Shown here: positions 8,511-17,858 of the stretch, piece by piece | How the letters are laid out: the number at the start of each line of letters is the position of its first letter | How positions within the stretch are numbered: the first letter of the stretch is position 1 | DNA from: Parachryseolinea silvisoli | GTDB taxonomy: Bacteria; Bacteroidota; Bacteroidia; Cytophagales; Cyclobacteriaceae | Reading direction: 5' to 3' | Assembly: GCF_021190955.1 (NCBI RefSeq) | Contig: NZ_JAIOAO010000002.1 | Span: forward strand, 930,001-994,000 | DNA length: 64,000 bases | The notes under the pieces: generated by a model | Seen by the model: only the letters and a program-made list of their open reading frames with translations | Databases searched by the model: none | What the model was told of the DNA's origin: nothing | Translations under genes and position numbers: made by a program

Positions 8511-9359
8511 ATGAACACGACAAAAGAAACAAAGACGGTTTTGGTTATTGGCGGTAATGGTAAGACCGGGGCGCGGGTAGTGCAGCGGCTGGAGGCGTTG
8601 GGGTATGCGGTACGCGCGGCGTCGCGGTCGGGAAAGACGCGGTTTGATTGGAACGATCAGCAGACGTGGCAGCCGGCGATGGAAGGTGTACAGGCGATGT
8701 ATATTACGTTTCAGCCTGACCTGGCGGTGCCAGGATCAGTGGAAGCTATTCATGCCCTGACACAGATGGCGAAACAAAATAATGTGCAACAGGTGGTGCT
8801 GTTGTCGGGGCGTGGTGAAACGGAAGCCCAGTTGTGTGAAAAAGTGGTGATCGATACCGGTATGCGCTGGACGATCGTACGGGCAAGCTGGTTTAATCAA
8901 AACTTCAGCGAGGGACATTTGGTGGAGCCGATTCAGGCGGGATATGTCGCGTTGCCGGCGGGCGATGTGAAGGAACCGTTTATTGATACAGACGATATTG
9001 CTGATGTGGTGGTGGCAGCGTTGACGGATAGCCGCCACGATGGCCAGGTATATGAAGTGACGGGGCCGCGCCTGTTGACATTCCGCGAAGCAATGCAGGA
9101 AATTGCTGTTGCCACCGGGAGAGAGATCGTGTTTGAACAAATCCCGATGGAGTCGTATGCGTCGACGTCGGGGCAGTATGGTTTACCTGACGATTTAATC
9201 TGGCTGTTGCGCTATTTGTTTACCGAGGTACTGGACGGCCGAAACGAGTATATTTCCGATGGCGTGGAGCGCGCCCTGGGACGCAAGCCAACAGACTTTA
9301 AAGAGTTTGTGCGCAAGAATGCTGCTACAGGTATATGGAACCCGGTACCGGAGGCTTAA
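8511..9359 (+). CDS. NmrA-like NAD(P)-binding reductase
   Basis: A 282-residue atypical short-chain dehydrogenase of the NmrA/HSCARG type. The Rossmann glycine motif is GGNGKTGARVV at residues ~15-25, followed by a basic RAASRSGK suggesting NADP preference. Members act as redox sensors or reduce quinones and similar substrates. It has cytosolic features with no signal peptide. It stands alone, converging with the amino-acid permease gene only 14 bp away, so the two 3' ends share almost no spacer. The upstream region holds a terminator and a -7 box. Confidence 0.85.
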   Translation: MNTTKETKTVLVIGGNGKTGARVVQRLEALGYAVRAASRSGKTRFDWNDQQTWQPAMEGVQAMYITFQPDLAVPGSVEAIHALTQMAKQNNVQQVVLLSGRGETEAQLCEKVVIDTGMRWTIVRASWFNQNFSEGHLVEPIQAGYVALPAGDVKEPFIDTDDIADVVVAALTDSRHDGQVYEVTGPRLLTFREAMQEIAVATGREIVFEQIPMESYASTSGQYGLPDDLIWLLRYLFTEVLDGRNEYISDGVERALGRKPTDFKEFVRKNAATGIWNPVPEA

Positions 9360-9373
9360 TGCCGCGCCGGGTT

Positions 9374-10702
9374 TCAGGATGGTTGTTGCCGCCGGGCGAT
9401 AGCTTCCTTGATACTATATACCACAATGCCCAGGCCAATGACAGTCAGGCCGCTAAGTACCATTTTATACCCCGTTGAGATCAGGATGCCGGCCCACATG
9501 GCAATGGCAATATATACCGGTATGGGGAAGAATGGCATTTTGTAAGGAAAGCTCTTGCGTTTTTCACGTAGCCATAAGAGTCCGATAGCCTGTCCGATAA
9601 ATTGTATGAGAATGCGCATCGCCAGAATAGCGCTGATGACGTCGTGTAGTTTAAAGAGCAAGCTGAACACAAAGGCTACGGCACCCAGTGACAAAATGGA
9701 CACGTAGGGAAAGTTGCCCCGGGGGTGCAGGCGTGCAAAGGGTTTGAAGAATGCACCATCGGCCGCGGCAGCGTACGGTATACGACTGTAGCCGAGGGTG
9801 GCCGAAAATACAGATGCGAAGGCGACCAGTAGTATGAGGCACGTGGCAATGTTGGCAGCATTCGGGCCGAGCAGCCTTTCCATGAAGAGGCTCACCACAA
9901 ATCTGCTGTCTTTGGCTTCCTGCCAGGGGATAACGCTGACGACACTGATGTTCATCGTCATGTACAAGACGAAAATGCCGGCAATGGAGAGGAACATGCT
10001 GCGAGGAATGTTGCGCGAAGGATTGGTAATCTCACCACCCAGGTGGCATACATTGTAATAGCCGAGGTAGCTGTACACGGTCTTGACAGAAGCAAAGCCA
10101 ATGGCGGAGACGAATGCAAAATTAAACGTGAGGCCATCGTTGAGGTGTTGTATTGGTGCGATGAAGTTGCCGTGGGCAATACCGCCACCGATAATCCACA
10201 GCATGGTGCCGATGACCACTACCCATAGGAATACGCTGATCTTGCCGATGGCTTCTATGCGGCGGAATAACAGGAAGACAATCGCAGCGACTACGGTACC
10301 GCTGACGGCTTTCGCGGCGAGTGGCGAAAGGGGAACGAGGTATGAGAAATAGTCGGAGAAACCGATGGCGGCGGAGGCAATGACCAAGGGCGCCTGAATC
10401 ATGGTTTGCCACACAAACAGAAAGCTCATGATCTTTCCTGGACCGCGGGTGCCGTATGTTTCTTTGAGAAAGTTATAAGAGCCTCCGGCGCGGGGAAAGG
10501 CGGCGCCCAGCTCGCTCCAAACCATGGCGTCGATACACGACAGAAATGCACCAGCCAGCCAGGCGTATAAGAAATAAGGGCCGTTCATGGTAGCAATGAC
10601 CATCGGCAGCGTAATGAACGGGCCGATACCGACCATGTCGGTCATATTGATGGCTGTGGCTTGCAGCAGTCCCAGCCGTCGATCTTGCGCCTGTTCAGCC
10701 AT
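9374..10702 (-). CDS. APC superfamily amino-acid permease
   Basis: A 442-residue protein with about twelve hydrophobic helices. The N-terminus has the APC signature NMTDMVGIGPFITLP in helix 1, and the PRAGGSYNFLKETYG segment after helix 2 is characteristic of the APC/LAT amino-acid transporters. It would import amino acids or polyamines by proton or Na+ symport or by exchange; the substrate cannot be told. It is monocistronic and divergent from the PQQ dehydrogenase gene across a 178-bp spacer. Confidence 0.88.
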   Translation of the reverse strand: MAEQAQDRRLGLLQATAINMTDMVGIGPFITLPMVIATMNGPYFLYAWLAGAFLSCIDAMVWSELGAAFPRAGGSYNFLKETYGTRGPGKIMSFLFVWQTMIQAPLVIASAAIGFSDYFSYLVPLSPLAAKAVSGTVVAAIVFLLFRRIEAIGKISVFLWVVVIGTMLWIIGGGIAHGNFIAPIQHLNDGLTFNFAFVSAIGFASVKTVYSYLGYYNVCHLGGEITNPSRNIPRSMFLSIAGIFVLYMTMNISVVSVIPWQEAKDSRFVVSLFMERLLGPNAANIATCLILLVAFASVFSATLGYSRIPYAAAADGAFFKPFARLHPRGNFPYVSILSLGAVAFVFSLLFKLHDVISAILAMRILIQFIGQAIGLLWLREKRKSFPYKMPFFPIPVYIAIAMWAGILISTGYKMVLSGLTVIGLGIVVYSIKEAIARRQQPS

Positions 10703-10880
10703 GGTAAAGGTTTAACCGCATAGGGTATGGGTTTGTGTAAGATTTCTATAACTACAAAATATAAATTATCGTTCACGGGCTTGCCGCTGTACGTCAAAAA
10801 CTGCCGGGACAATCACAACTAACTTCCGGGAAAGTCGAAAAAGAAGTATATTCCATCGTTTCCGGAACCTACAGCCAGCC

Positions 10881-13079
10881 ATGATATCCCATTCCCACCA
10901 CCACCCCCGGCATCGCGCCGCCCTGACAATGTTGTTCTACCTGGTATTGCTGTTGTGGCCGGTGTGGTATGGATGCAGCCGACCGGACGAGGGCTATTCC
11001 CGATGGGATGTCGTAGGTGGAAATTTCTCAGGGAATAAATATTCGTCGCTGACGCAGATCGATACCACCAACGTAGACCAGCTGCGTGTGGCCTGGCAGT
11101 ACCATGCCGGCGATACCGACACGGCGGCACATTCGCAGATACAATGTAATCCCATTATTGTAGACGGTGTATTGTATGGCACTTCGCCGAAGCTGACATT
11201 ATTTGCTGTCGACGCAGCGACAGGACAAGAGCGGTGGCGGTATACACCTTTTGACACGATTGCCGGCGACAAGACCGGACACTTTATTCTCAACAACAAC
11301 CGTGGGGTAACGTACTGGTCCGACGGTCAGCACGATCGCCGTATCTTTTATACTGTGGGGCCCTTTTTGCAGGCTGTCGATGCTACGACCGGCAAACGCA
11401 TCATGAGCTTCGGCCGCGATGGCCAGGTGGACTTGCACACGGGGCTCGGCGAGGCTTTTCAAGAGCTCTTCATCACGCATACGTCGGCTCCGTCTATCTA
11501 CAAAGATCTGATCCTGACGGGAACGCGCGTATCCGAAGCGATGGACGCTGCACCGGGTCATATCCGCGCGTTTGATGTACGCACAGGCGAGCTAAAGTGG
11601 ATCTTTCACACCATTCCGCAACCCGGAGAGCCTGGTCATGAAACGTGGGACAATCCTGACGCCTACACGCTGACTGGCGGCGCCAACAACTGGATGGGCA
11701 TGACCATCGACCATGCGCGTGGCATCGCCTATGTGCCGACCGGCTCTGCCTCCATGGATTTCTATGGTGGCAAGCGCACCGGTTCCAACCTCTATGCTGA
11801 TTGCCTGTTGGCATTGGATGCCAACACGGGCCGGCGCCTGTGGCACTTTCAATATATACATCACAATACATGGGATTGGGATCCGTCGTCCTCTCCGGTG
11901 CTGGTCACGGTAACACACGGGGGTAAAAAGATCGACGCAGTTGTACAGACGACGAAGACCGGCTTTGTTTTTTTGTTTAATCGCGAAACCGGCGAGCCGT
12001 TATTTGACATCGTCGAAACACCTGTCGATACCGTGACTCAACTGGAAGGCGAGAAGCTCTGGCCGACGCAGCCGATACCGCAAAAGCCGGCCCCGTTCAT
12101 TCGACAGACTTTTACGGAGAATGACATCAATCCCTTTCTGCCGCCGGCCGAGCAACAAGCCATACGCGAAAAATTAAGCAAGCTGCACACAGGGCGCATG
12201 TTTATGCCGCAATCCAAGGACGGCACCATCATCTTCCCCGGACTGGATGGCGGTGGTGAGTGGGGTGGCCCTGCAGTAGATCCGACAACGGGTGTGCTGT
12301 ACGTCAACGCCAACGAAATGCCGTGGGTGCTGCATATGCTCGATGCTGAAAAGACGGAGGCCGTCGAAAACTACGGTGCTGCCGGCCAACGCCTTTACCG
12401 GCAACATTGTATGGCGTGTCACGGCACCAACCGGCGGGGAAGTGGTAATTATCCCTCGTTGTTAGAAGTAAGTAAGAAATATACACCGCAGACGCTGGTG
12501 GAGTTTGTCAATACCGGCCGTCGTATGATGCCCGGCTTTCAGCATCTCAGCACGGAAGAGAAAAATGCTATCGCGGTGTATGTTCTCAACCTGAAGGAGC
12601 GGCAGGAGCAGCCTTATGAGAAACAGTTATCGCCGGCAGAAGCTTTTCGGAAGCTGCCCTATAACATTTCTGGGTATAATAAATTTGTAACATCGGAAGG
12701 ATTACCCGCCATTGCGCCGCCCTGGGGCACGCTTACGGCTATTGATCTAAATACGGGCGAGCATGTTTGGAAAAAGGTATTAGGGGAGGATGAGGAGATG
12801 AAAGCATGGGGGGCTACGGTCACGGGTACAGAGAACTATGGGGGCCCCGTGGTGACGCAAGGTGGATTGTTATTTATCGGTGCGACCAAGGATGGAAAGC
12901 TACGGGCATTTCACAAACGCACGGGCACACTGTTGTGGGAGGCTTCCTTGCCGGCGCCAGGCTTTGCGACACCGGCTACGTACGAAGTGAATGGGAAACA
13001 ATACGTCGTTATTGCTTGCGGGGGAGGGAAACTGGGTACGAAGTCGGGTGATTTGTATGTAGCGTTTGCGCTGCCTTAG
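10881..13079 (+). CDS. PQQ-dependent dehydrogenase with inserted cytochrome c domain
   Basis: A 732-residue exported quinoprotein. The N-terminus is a lipoprotein-type signal (hydrophobic run ending WPVWYGC, residues ~28-34). The body is a beta-propeller with PQQ-family features such as a start at DEGYSRWDVVGGN, repeated GLLFIGATKDGKLRAFD-type blades, and DPSSSP. A class I cytochrome c is inserted with heme motif CMACH at 510-514 and likely axial Met in RRMMPGF, between propeller blades. The arrangement matches membrane glucose/alcohol-dehydrogenase-like quinohemoproteins that pass electrons to the respiratory chain. No PQQ biosynthesis genes are in the window. A shorter start at 10929 is possible. 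Confidence 0.88.
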   Translation: MISHSHHHPRHRAALTMLFYLVLLLWPVWYGCSRPDEGYSRWDVVGGNFSGNKYSSLTQIDTTNVDQLRVAWQYHAGDTDTAAHSQIQCNPIIVDGVLYGTSPKLTLFAVDAATGQERWRYTPFDTIAGDKTGHFILNNNRGVTYWSDGQHDRRIFYTVGPFLQAVDATTGKRIMSFGRDGQVDLHTGLGEAFQELFITHTSAPSIYKDLILTGTRVSEAMDAAPGHIRAFDVRTGELKWIFHTIPQPGEPGHETWDNPDAYTLTGGANNWMGMTIDHARGIAYVPTGSASMDFYGGKRTGSNLYADCLLALDANTGRRLWHFQYIHHNTWDWDPSSSPVLVTVTHGGKKIDAVVQTTKTGFVFLFNRETGEPLFDIVETPVDTVTQLEGEKLWPTQPIPQKPAPFIRQTFTENDINPFLPPAEQQAIREKLSKLHTGRMFMPQSKDGTIIFPGLDGGGEWGGPAVDPTTGVLYVNANEMPWVLHMLDAEKTEAVENYGAAGQRLYRQHCMACHGTNRRGSGNYPSLLEVSKKYTPQTLVEFVNTGRRMMPGFQHLSTEEKNAIAVYVLNLKERQEQPYEKQLSPAEAFRKLPYNISGYNKFVTSEGLPAIAPPWGTLTAIDLNTGEHVWKKVLGEDEEMKAWGATVTGTENYGGPVVTQGGLLFIGATKDGKLRAFHKRTGTLLWEASLPAPGFATPATYEVNGKQYVVIACGGGKLGTKSGDLYVAFALP

Positions 13080-13318
13080 TCGCTGCTACCGCCACATCCG
13101 CTGCAGCCGCTGGAACATCCGCTGTCGCCACCGCTGCTGTCGCTGGAACAGCCACTGTCACCCCAGTCGCCGCCGGACTCATTGTGATGATGCGCGCTAT
13201 GATCATTGTCGTTATCGCTACCGAAAGAATAGTAAGGGAGGCCAATGGTCGTATAGTCCGTATCGTCGTAGAGAACTGGCGTGGCTTCTGCTAACGCAGC
13301 AATGAGGATCGACAGAAG
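13076..13318 (-). pseudogene. Cys/Gly/Ser-rich C-terminal gene remnant without start codon
   Basis: An 80-codon open frame ending in a striking low-complexity tail of SGCSS, SGC and GCGG units preceded by an Asp/His-rich stretch. Such tails occur at the C-terminus of TIGR04222-type and related small membrane proteins. No ATG, GTG or TTG is available between the upstream in-frame TAG (13319-13321) and the tail; only CTG could serve. The stop codon overlaps that of the PQQ dehydrogenase on the other strand. Probably the 3' end of a gene whose 5' part was lost, though a CTG-initiated small protein is not excluded. An AAGGAG sequence sits 14 nt before the CTG. Confidence 0.45.
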
Positions 13319-13333
13319 CTACGGGACTGCTCC

Positions 13334-13930
13334 TTAACGATTATGGTCTTGTATCGTGAGATCGCGTAGAATCGATTTTGTCAAGCTCCATAGTTTGATT
13401 GCCTCGTAGTCTTTTGAGGAGATTCGGGTGTGGATGTCAGGGGTATTGGTTTTGTAGATGGTGAAATAGCTGTGGTAGTCTTTTACGCTGACATCGTTCC
13501 AGTTTAGCTGGCTGCCATTTGGAAAGATAATACCTTGTTGATTGAGCGTGTGATTATATAGAATAACGTCTTGGTCATTGTAGAATGTGTCGGCGAGATT
13601 CTCCACCAGCGGAGCGCAGTAATTATCCCAGCAGATATTTAGGATATCGTTGAAGATGTCCAGTTGTGATGCTCTGAAGTAACTTCGAAGGGTGACCTTA
13701 AGTTCGGTGTTGTTTTGGGTTTTAAAGGCAATAACATAACGTGTGCCGACCGATATTTCATACCAGATGATTTGTTCTACGCGCCACCGAAAGTCGATGA
13801 TGTCTGCTTTCTCTATTCGCGTAAATTCCTTGCCTTTCAGGTCTTTGTTCTCAAAGGCAACATAGTCGGGGGCCAGGATCAGCTTTCTTGACCGATCGAG
13901 TAAGTGAGTTTTGAGTATGAACTCTTTCAA
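13334..13930 (-). CDS. Uncharacterised protein, possible PH-like domain
   Basis: A 198-residue soluble protein with no signal peptide. Residues ~10-80 have the alternating hydrophobic strands seen in bacterial PH-like domains (RKLILAPDYVAFEN, then ADIIDFRWRVEQIIWYEI and RYVIAFKT), and the second half repeats a similar pattern (VILYNHTLNQQGIIFPNG). Function unknown. The next in-frame open stretch downstream is the Cys/Gly-rich remnant, separated by a TAA and a TAG. Confidence 0.7.
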   Translation of the reverse strand: MKEFILKTHLLDRSRKLILAPDYVAFENKDLKGKEFTRIEKADIIDFRWRVEQIIWYEISVGTRYVIAFKTQNNTELKVTLRSYFRASQLDIFNDILNICWDNYCAPLVENLADTFYNDQDVILYNHTLNQQGIIFPNGSQLNWNDVSVKDYHSYFTIYKTNTPDIHTRISSKDYEAIKLWSLTKSILRDLTIQDHNR

Positions 13931-13966
13931 GCGAGTATAGATAGAAGATCAAATATAGCCTAAATG

Positions 13967-15082
13967 TTAGAGGATTTTAATCGCCTCATTTAAAATACTC
14001 GAAAAGAAAGCCTTCGTATAATGCTGTCCGGCGCCGTTGGTTAAGAGGATGATGGTGGTGCCGGTGGCGGGTTCAATGAAAACGAAGGATTGGTATTTGA
14101 GCGTACCGCCGGGGTGACCGACGAAGGTACGGTCGCCAAGTTGGAATTGCATGAGTCCGAGACCGTAGCGGTCGATGGTGACATCACCGTAACGGAGGGA
14201 GCGATCGCCCATGGTGGTCCAGGTGGTCATTGCGGTCATGCTTCCTTCCTGGAGAATGGTTTTCCCGATGAATACTTTTTTTAACAGGGTGGCAAGATCA
14301 TCTGCGGAAGCGTAGGCGGCGCCATCGAAGCCATAGTGTTCCTGCCACGCGGAGACGTTTTGGGAGGATAGGGCGTTTTGGGCGTAGAAGGCCTGGCCAT
14401 ACATGTCGCCCGTATCGAGTCTTATGCCGGGTAGGCCTATTGATACATAAAAGTCGTTGAATATTTTCTGAGCGGGTTGGCCGCTTGCCTGTTCGAGAAT
14501 TTGTTGTAGCAGGATATAGTTGCTGTTGCTGTAGCGAAATTGTCCGAGTGTATAGTTGTTGTCGGATGGGATGAGGGCAATTTTTTCGCGGGTCGTGGCC
14601 AGGGCAGTGCCGTTGAGAGTGGCTTCAAGCCAGGTGGGGTTTTGTGTGTAATCGGGAATGCCGCTGGTATGATTAAACAAGTGGCGTAATGTGATGGCGG
14701 AGAACCAGGAGATGGTGGTAAGATCTTTTGCTGCAATATAGTGGCTGATGGGCTCATCCAGGTGGAGGTGACTCTGTTCAACGTATTTCATGATCACCAA
14801 GGCAGATAAAAATTTGGTTGTGCTGCCGATGCCGTACGTTTCGATTTCTTGAATATCGGGATGTGGACTTTTGTAATGAAGGGCATATGTACCGGTATCT
14901 TTTTGAATTAAAACTGTGAGCGTGGGCAGATTGTTTTCGCGCGCCAGTGCTACTATCCGCTCTTTGGGATCGCTGCTGGTGGCGGGATTGTCATCGTGGC
15001 AGGCAGACAGCGATATGAGTAGGGCGAATGTGGGAAAGCATATGCCTCGTTTGATGCTTTTAAGGGGGGAGCGGTGTGTCAT
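13967..15082 (-). CDS. Serine hydrolase, beta-lactamase/PBP4-like lipoprotein
   Basis: A 371-residue class C beta-lactamase-fold hydrolase. A type II signal peptide ends at C28 (LSAC), so it is probably membrane-anchored in the periplasm. The catalytic S-x-x-K is S87-T-T-K90, the Y-x-N motif is YSN near residue 186, and an HPGG element near 327 occupies the third-motif position. Family members are D-Ala-D-Ala peptidases, esterases or beta-lactamases; which one cannot be told. It is last in a minus-strand run of three genes from 16219. One of three such hydrolases in the window, each with different flanking domains. Confidence 0.85.
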   Translation of the reverse strand: MTHRSPLKSIKRGICFPTFALLISLSACHDDNPATSSDPKERIVALARENNLPTLTVLIQKDTGTYALHYKSPHPDIQEIETYGIGSTTKFLSALVIMKYVEQSHLHLDEPISHYIAAKDLTTISWFSAITLRHLFNHTSGIPDYTQNPTWLEATLNGTALATTREKIALIPSDNNYTLGQFRYSNSNYILLQQILEQASGQPAQKIFNDFYVSIGLPGIRLDTGDMYGQAFYAQNALSSQNVSAWQEHYGFDGAAYASADDLATLLKKVFIGKTILQEGSMTAMTTWTTMGDRSLRYGDVTIDRYGLGLMQFQLGDRTFVGHPGGTLKYQSFVFIEPATGTTIILLTNGAGQHYTKAFFSSILNEAIKIL

Positions 15083-15173
15083 GTCGTGAAGATGTTCCTA
15101 CACGCGCAATAGTTTCAATCGTTCGTCAACTTGTACGTTGACGGACAATCTTACAGTAATACAAATCGTAGTG

Positions 15174-15701
15174 TTATTCGGGGAGCAGGGCTTGCTTTTC
15201 GAGGTTGTCGCGTAACTTCCGTATGCGTGCCTGTAGTGAAGGTATAGGCTCGTGTGCGACGACTGTCAGTGTCTCCTGAAAAGGATCCCTGAATTCCGGA
15301 TATATGCGCGAGAGATCGTAAAGGCTCTGCAGGGCGTGCACGCGGACCAGCTTGCTTTCGTTGGGGTTTCGTGCCCAGTACTGCAATATTTTCCAGACTT
15401 CGTCCGCTTCGTCCGGTAACAATGTAACGCGTACGATGAGCTGAGCCAAATGCCATCGTAATTCCGGATGATCGGACGTTGTAAACAGTCGCAGCAGGTC
15501 GAGCTTATGGGGGCGTAGAAATTCCTGATGTTTGACTGTGACTTTTTCTATGGCGTCGGCCGCCCGGAGTACCAGGGGTCGTTCATGGTGGTATAGAAGC
15601 TCAAACAGCGAGTCGAAGGAAAGCTGGTCTTTGATGCGCGCGAGCAGCACCTTGTTTTGGCGGTTTGTGCGCATGAGCAACGTTGTCAACGACTGGTCCA
15701 T
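15174..15701 (-). CDS. Uncharacterised helical protein, HEAT/ARM-like
   Basis: A 175-residue protein predicted almost entirely alpha-helical, with repeating helical pairs (RPLVLRAADAIEKVT, ELRWHLAQLIVRVT, KLVRVHALQSLYDLS) that look like three HEAT-type repeats. There is no signal peptide. HEAT repeats are protein-interaction scaffolds; no partner is apparent. It lies 47 bp downstream of the membrane protein gene on the same strand. A 7-bp hairpin (15125-15144, CGTCAAC/GTTGACG) follows its stop. Confidence 0.7.
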   Translation of the reverse strand: MDQSLTTLLMRTNRQNKVLLARIKDQLSFDSLFELLYHHERPLVLRAADAIEKVTVKHQEFLRPHKLDLLRLFTTSDHPELRWHLAQLIVRVTLLPDEADEVWKILQYWARNPNESKLVRVHALQSLYDLSRIYPEFRDPFQETLTVVAHEPIPSLQARIRKLRDNLEKQALLPE

Positions 15702-15748
15702 AGTTTACAAAAGGGCATTGTAAAAATCGTGCCGTGTTACCAGTAGCG

Positions 15749-16219
15749 TCACGCGTTTTTCCAGTGGATGACCACGTGTTTGTTGCAGCGCCGTACGGCG
15801 TCGATAAACCGCTCAAGATCTTTTTTTCTGAGCAGTAATATTTCCTGATCGTCAAGATCAATAGCAGGATCGAAAGCAATCGAATAGCGATCGAATCGCA
15901 TGCCGCCGATCAACGTTGCGCGATAATTCAATTGCATATTATGGACATGAGCAATGCGCTTGATGCTGGCCAACGGTACCGATTTATTTTTTCGGAATCC
16001 TTTCAGGTATACAAATTGCTGATCGTAGTATAGATCATATGTTCGGTTGATCACACCGTACATCCAGGCGAGCAGGACAAGCAAAAAAATGAATGCTACG
16101 ATGTTTGCCGAGCTTGAATGTTTGTAGTCGGTGGCGGAGAACAAAATCATCAGAACCAATAACAAAGCCACGGGCACCGCAAGCGCGTTTAGAATATTGA
16201 TGGGGCTTAACAGTCGCAT
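15749..16219 (-). CDS. Uncharacterised small membrane protein with PH-like domain
   Basis: A 156-residue protein. Two transmembrane helices (about residues 8-30 and 38-58) are followed by a cytosolic domain resembling bacterial PH/YcxB-like folds (YYDQQFVYLKGFRKNKSVPLASIKRI). Function unknown. It heads the minus-strand run towards 13967 and diverges from the serine hydrolase gene at 16384. Confidence 0.7.
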   Translation of the reverse strand: MRLLSPINILNALAVPVALLLVLMILFSATDYKHSSSANIVAFIFLLVLLAWMYGVINRTYDLYYDQQFVYLKGFRKNKSVPLASIKRIAHVHNMQLNYRATLIGGMRFDRYSIAFDPAIDLDDQEILLLRKKDLERFIDAVRRCNKHVVIHWKNA

Positions 16220-16383
16220 AATCTTTGTCGTCTAATAATACCGAAAAATTGATGCAGGTAACTTCCGGTGTTTTTGCATTCACCTGGAAAATTCCCCAAA
16301 AAGGGTATTGTCACATGTTAGTGGACGGACTTTTTTTGTGTTGCGTTAAAAGACACCGCATCTTTGATACAATTCCTTTGACT

Positions 16384-17787
16384 ATGTCGGCTAAAACTCT
16401 CTCTGTCAAAACACGTCATCTGTTTCGCTTTGTTCTTTTTGTCACGTTCAGCGTGGGCCTATTGACAGGTTGCCAGGATGACGGACCCGGGGCGTTTGCC
16501 ACAGTCGAGACATCGTCGATGTCCGACGTGACGCCAATTTCCGCGACGGGTGGCGGTACCGTCGTTGACGCGGGCGGATCGCCCGTTTCCTCGCGTGGTG
16601 TGGTATGGAGCACGCAGCACAACCCCACGGCTGATCTGCCCACCAAAACGGATGATGGCACGGGTGAGGGCGGCTTTGTCAGTCTGTTAACAGACCTCGT
16701 GCCGGGCACGACCTACTATGTGCGCGCCTATGCCACCAATGGTACGGGCATTGCGTATGGCGAGGAAGTGACATTCCTGGCGAACGAGCCGTTCACAACA
16801 TTGGATAATGCGCTGAAGGCTAAAATGAATGAGCTTGCCATACCCGGGGTGTCGCTGGCCATCGTTCGCAACGAACGGCTTGTCTACGCGCAGTCGTACG
16901 GTTACGCCGACAAGGAAGCAAGCCAGGTGGCTGTAAATGTAGATCGTTATCGCATTGCCAGCCTGTCAAAACCGATCACGGCCATTGCCATCCTGAAACT
17001 ATCGGAAGCAGGTTTGCTTTCGTTGGACGACGCTGTCTTCGGCGCTAATGGCATCCTGGGCAACGACTTCGGTGCACCACCCGTGGGTTCGGACAAGGAT
17101 AAGATCACCGTGCGGCATTTGTTGAATCATACCTCCGGATGGATCAACTCACCCGATGATCCCATGTTTCGGGCGGTTAATCTGACGCAGGCACAGCTGA
17201 TCAGCGACCTCCTGGCGAATCGACCGCTGGCCTATACTCCCGGCACGCATAATGAGTATCTCAACTTTGGATATTGCGTACTGGGCCGCGTAATCGAGAA
17301 GGTTACCGGGCAGTCCTATGAAGTTTATAGTAAAGCGATGCTCGCGCCCATGGGTATAGCAGACATGCAGATCGCCGGTAATACATTGGAGGCACGGCTG
17401 CCGGGGGAAGTGAAGTATTATCAGGCTGAGTTCAGCCCGTATAGTATGAACGTTGCACGCATGGACTCACATGGCGGCTGGGTGGCATCGGCAACGGACC
17501 TGGCGCGTTTTATGGTGCGTATCGATCGGGGGACGCATGTACCCGATATCGTTTCGTCGTCGTTGCAGACAATGTACTTTAAAGACAACTCCTGGGTGCA
17601 TGCTGGTTCGCTGCCGGGGACGTCGTCGCTTCTGGTGCGGTTGGATAATACGTTTAGTTTTGTGGTCCTGGCGAACACGCGCACGGAGGACAATTACAAT
17701 CGGATTCTGCAGGATCTTTATACGATTGTCCGGGAGCAGATTTTAATGCGGGACGTATGGCCCTCGTATAATTTGTTTGAGAAGTAG
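16384..17787 (+). CDS. Serine hydrolase lipoprotein with N-terminal fibronectin-like domain
   Basis: A 467-residue lipoprotein. The type II signal peptide ends at C30 (LTGC). Residues ~38-132 match the Bacteroidota beta-sandwich repeat found in surface proteins (ISATGGGTVVDAGG, RGVVWST, PGTTYYVRAYATN). The remainder is a beta-lactamase/PBP-type domain with S193-L-S-K196, a Y-L-N motif near 299, and a final DSHGG-type region near 432. The frame is open upstream to 16225, but the lipoprotein signal fixes the start at 16384. Likely displayed on the cell envelope; substrate unknown. Confidence 0.87.
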   Translation: MSAKTLSVKTRHLFRFVLFVTFSVGLLTGCQDDGPGAFATVETSSMSDVTPISATGGGTVVDAGGSPVSSRGVVWSTQHNPTADLPTKTDDGTGEGGFVSLLTDLVPGTTYYVRAYATNGTGIAYGEEVTFLANEPFTTLDNALKAKMNELAIPGVSLAIVRNERLVYAQSYGYADKEASQVAVNVDRYRIASLSKPITAIAILKLSEAGLLSLDDAVFGANGILGNDFGAPPVGSDKDKITVRHLLNHTSGWINSPDDPMFRAVNLTQAQLISDLLANRPLAYTPGTHNEYLNFGYCVLGRVIEKVTGQSYEVYSKAMLAPMGIADMQIAGNTLEARLPGEVKYYQAEFSPYSMNVARMDSHGGWVASATDLARFMVRIDRGTHVPDIVSSSLQTMYFKDNSWVHAGSLPGTSSLLVRLDNTFSFVVLANTRTEDNYNRILQDLYTIVREQILMRDVWPSYNLFEK

Positions 17788-17858
17788 ATGTTGCGACAGG
17801 TAGCGGTGGTGTGTCGGGAATGGTTTTTTCGCCGTATAGGACACAACCAAGACGAGAT

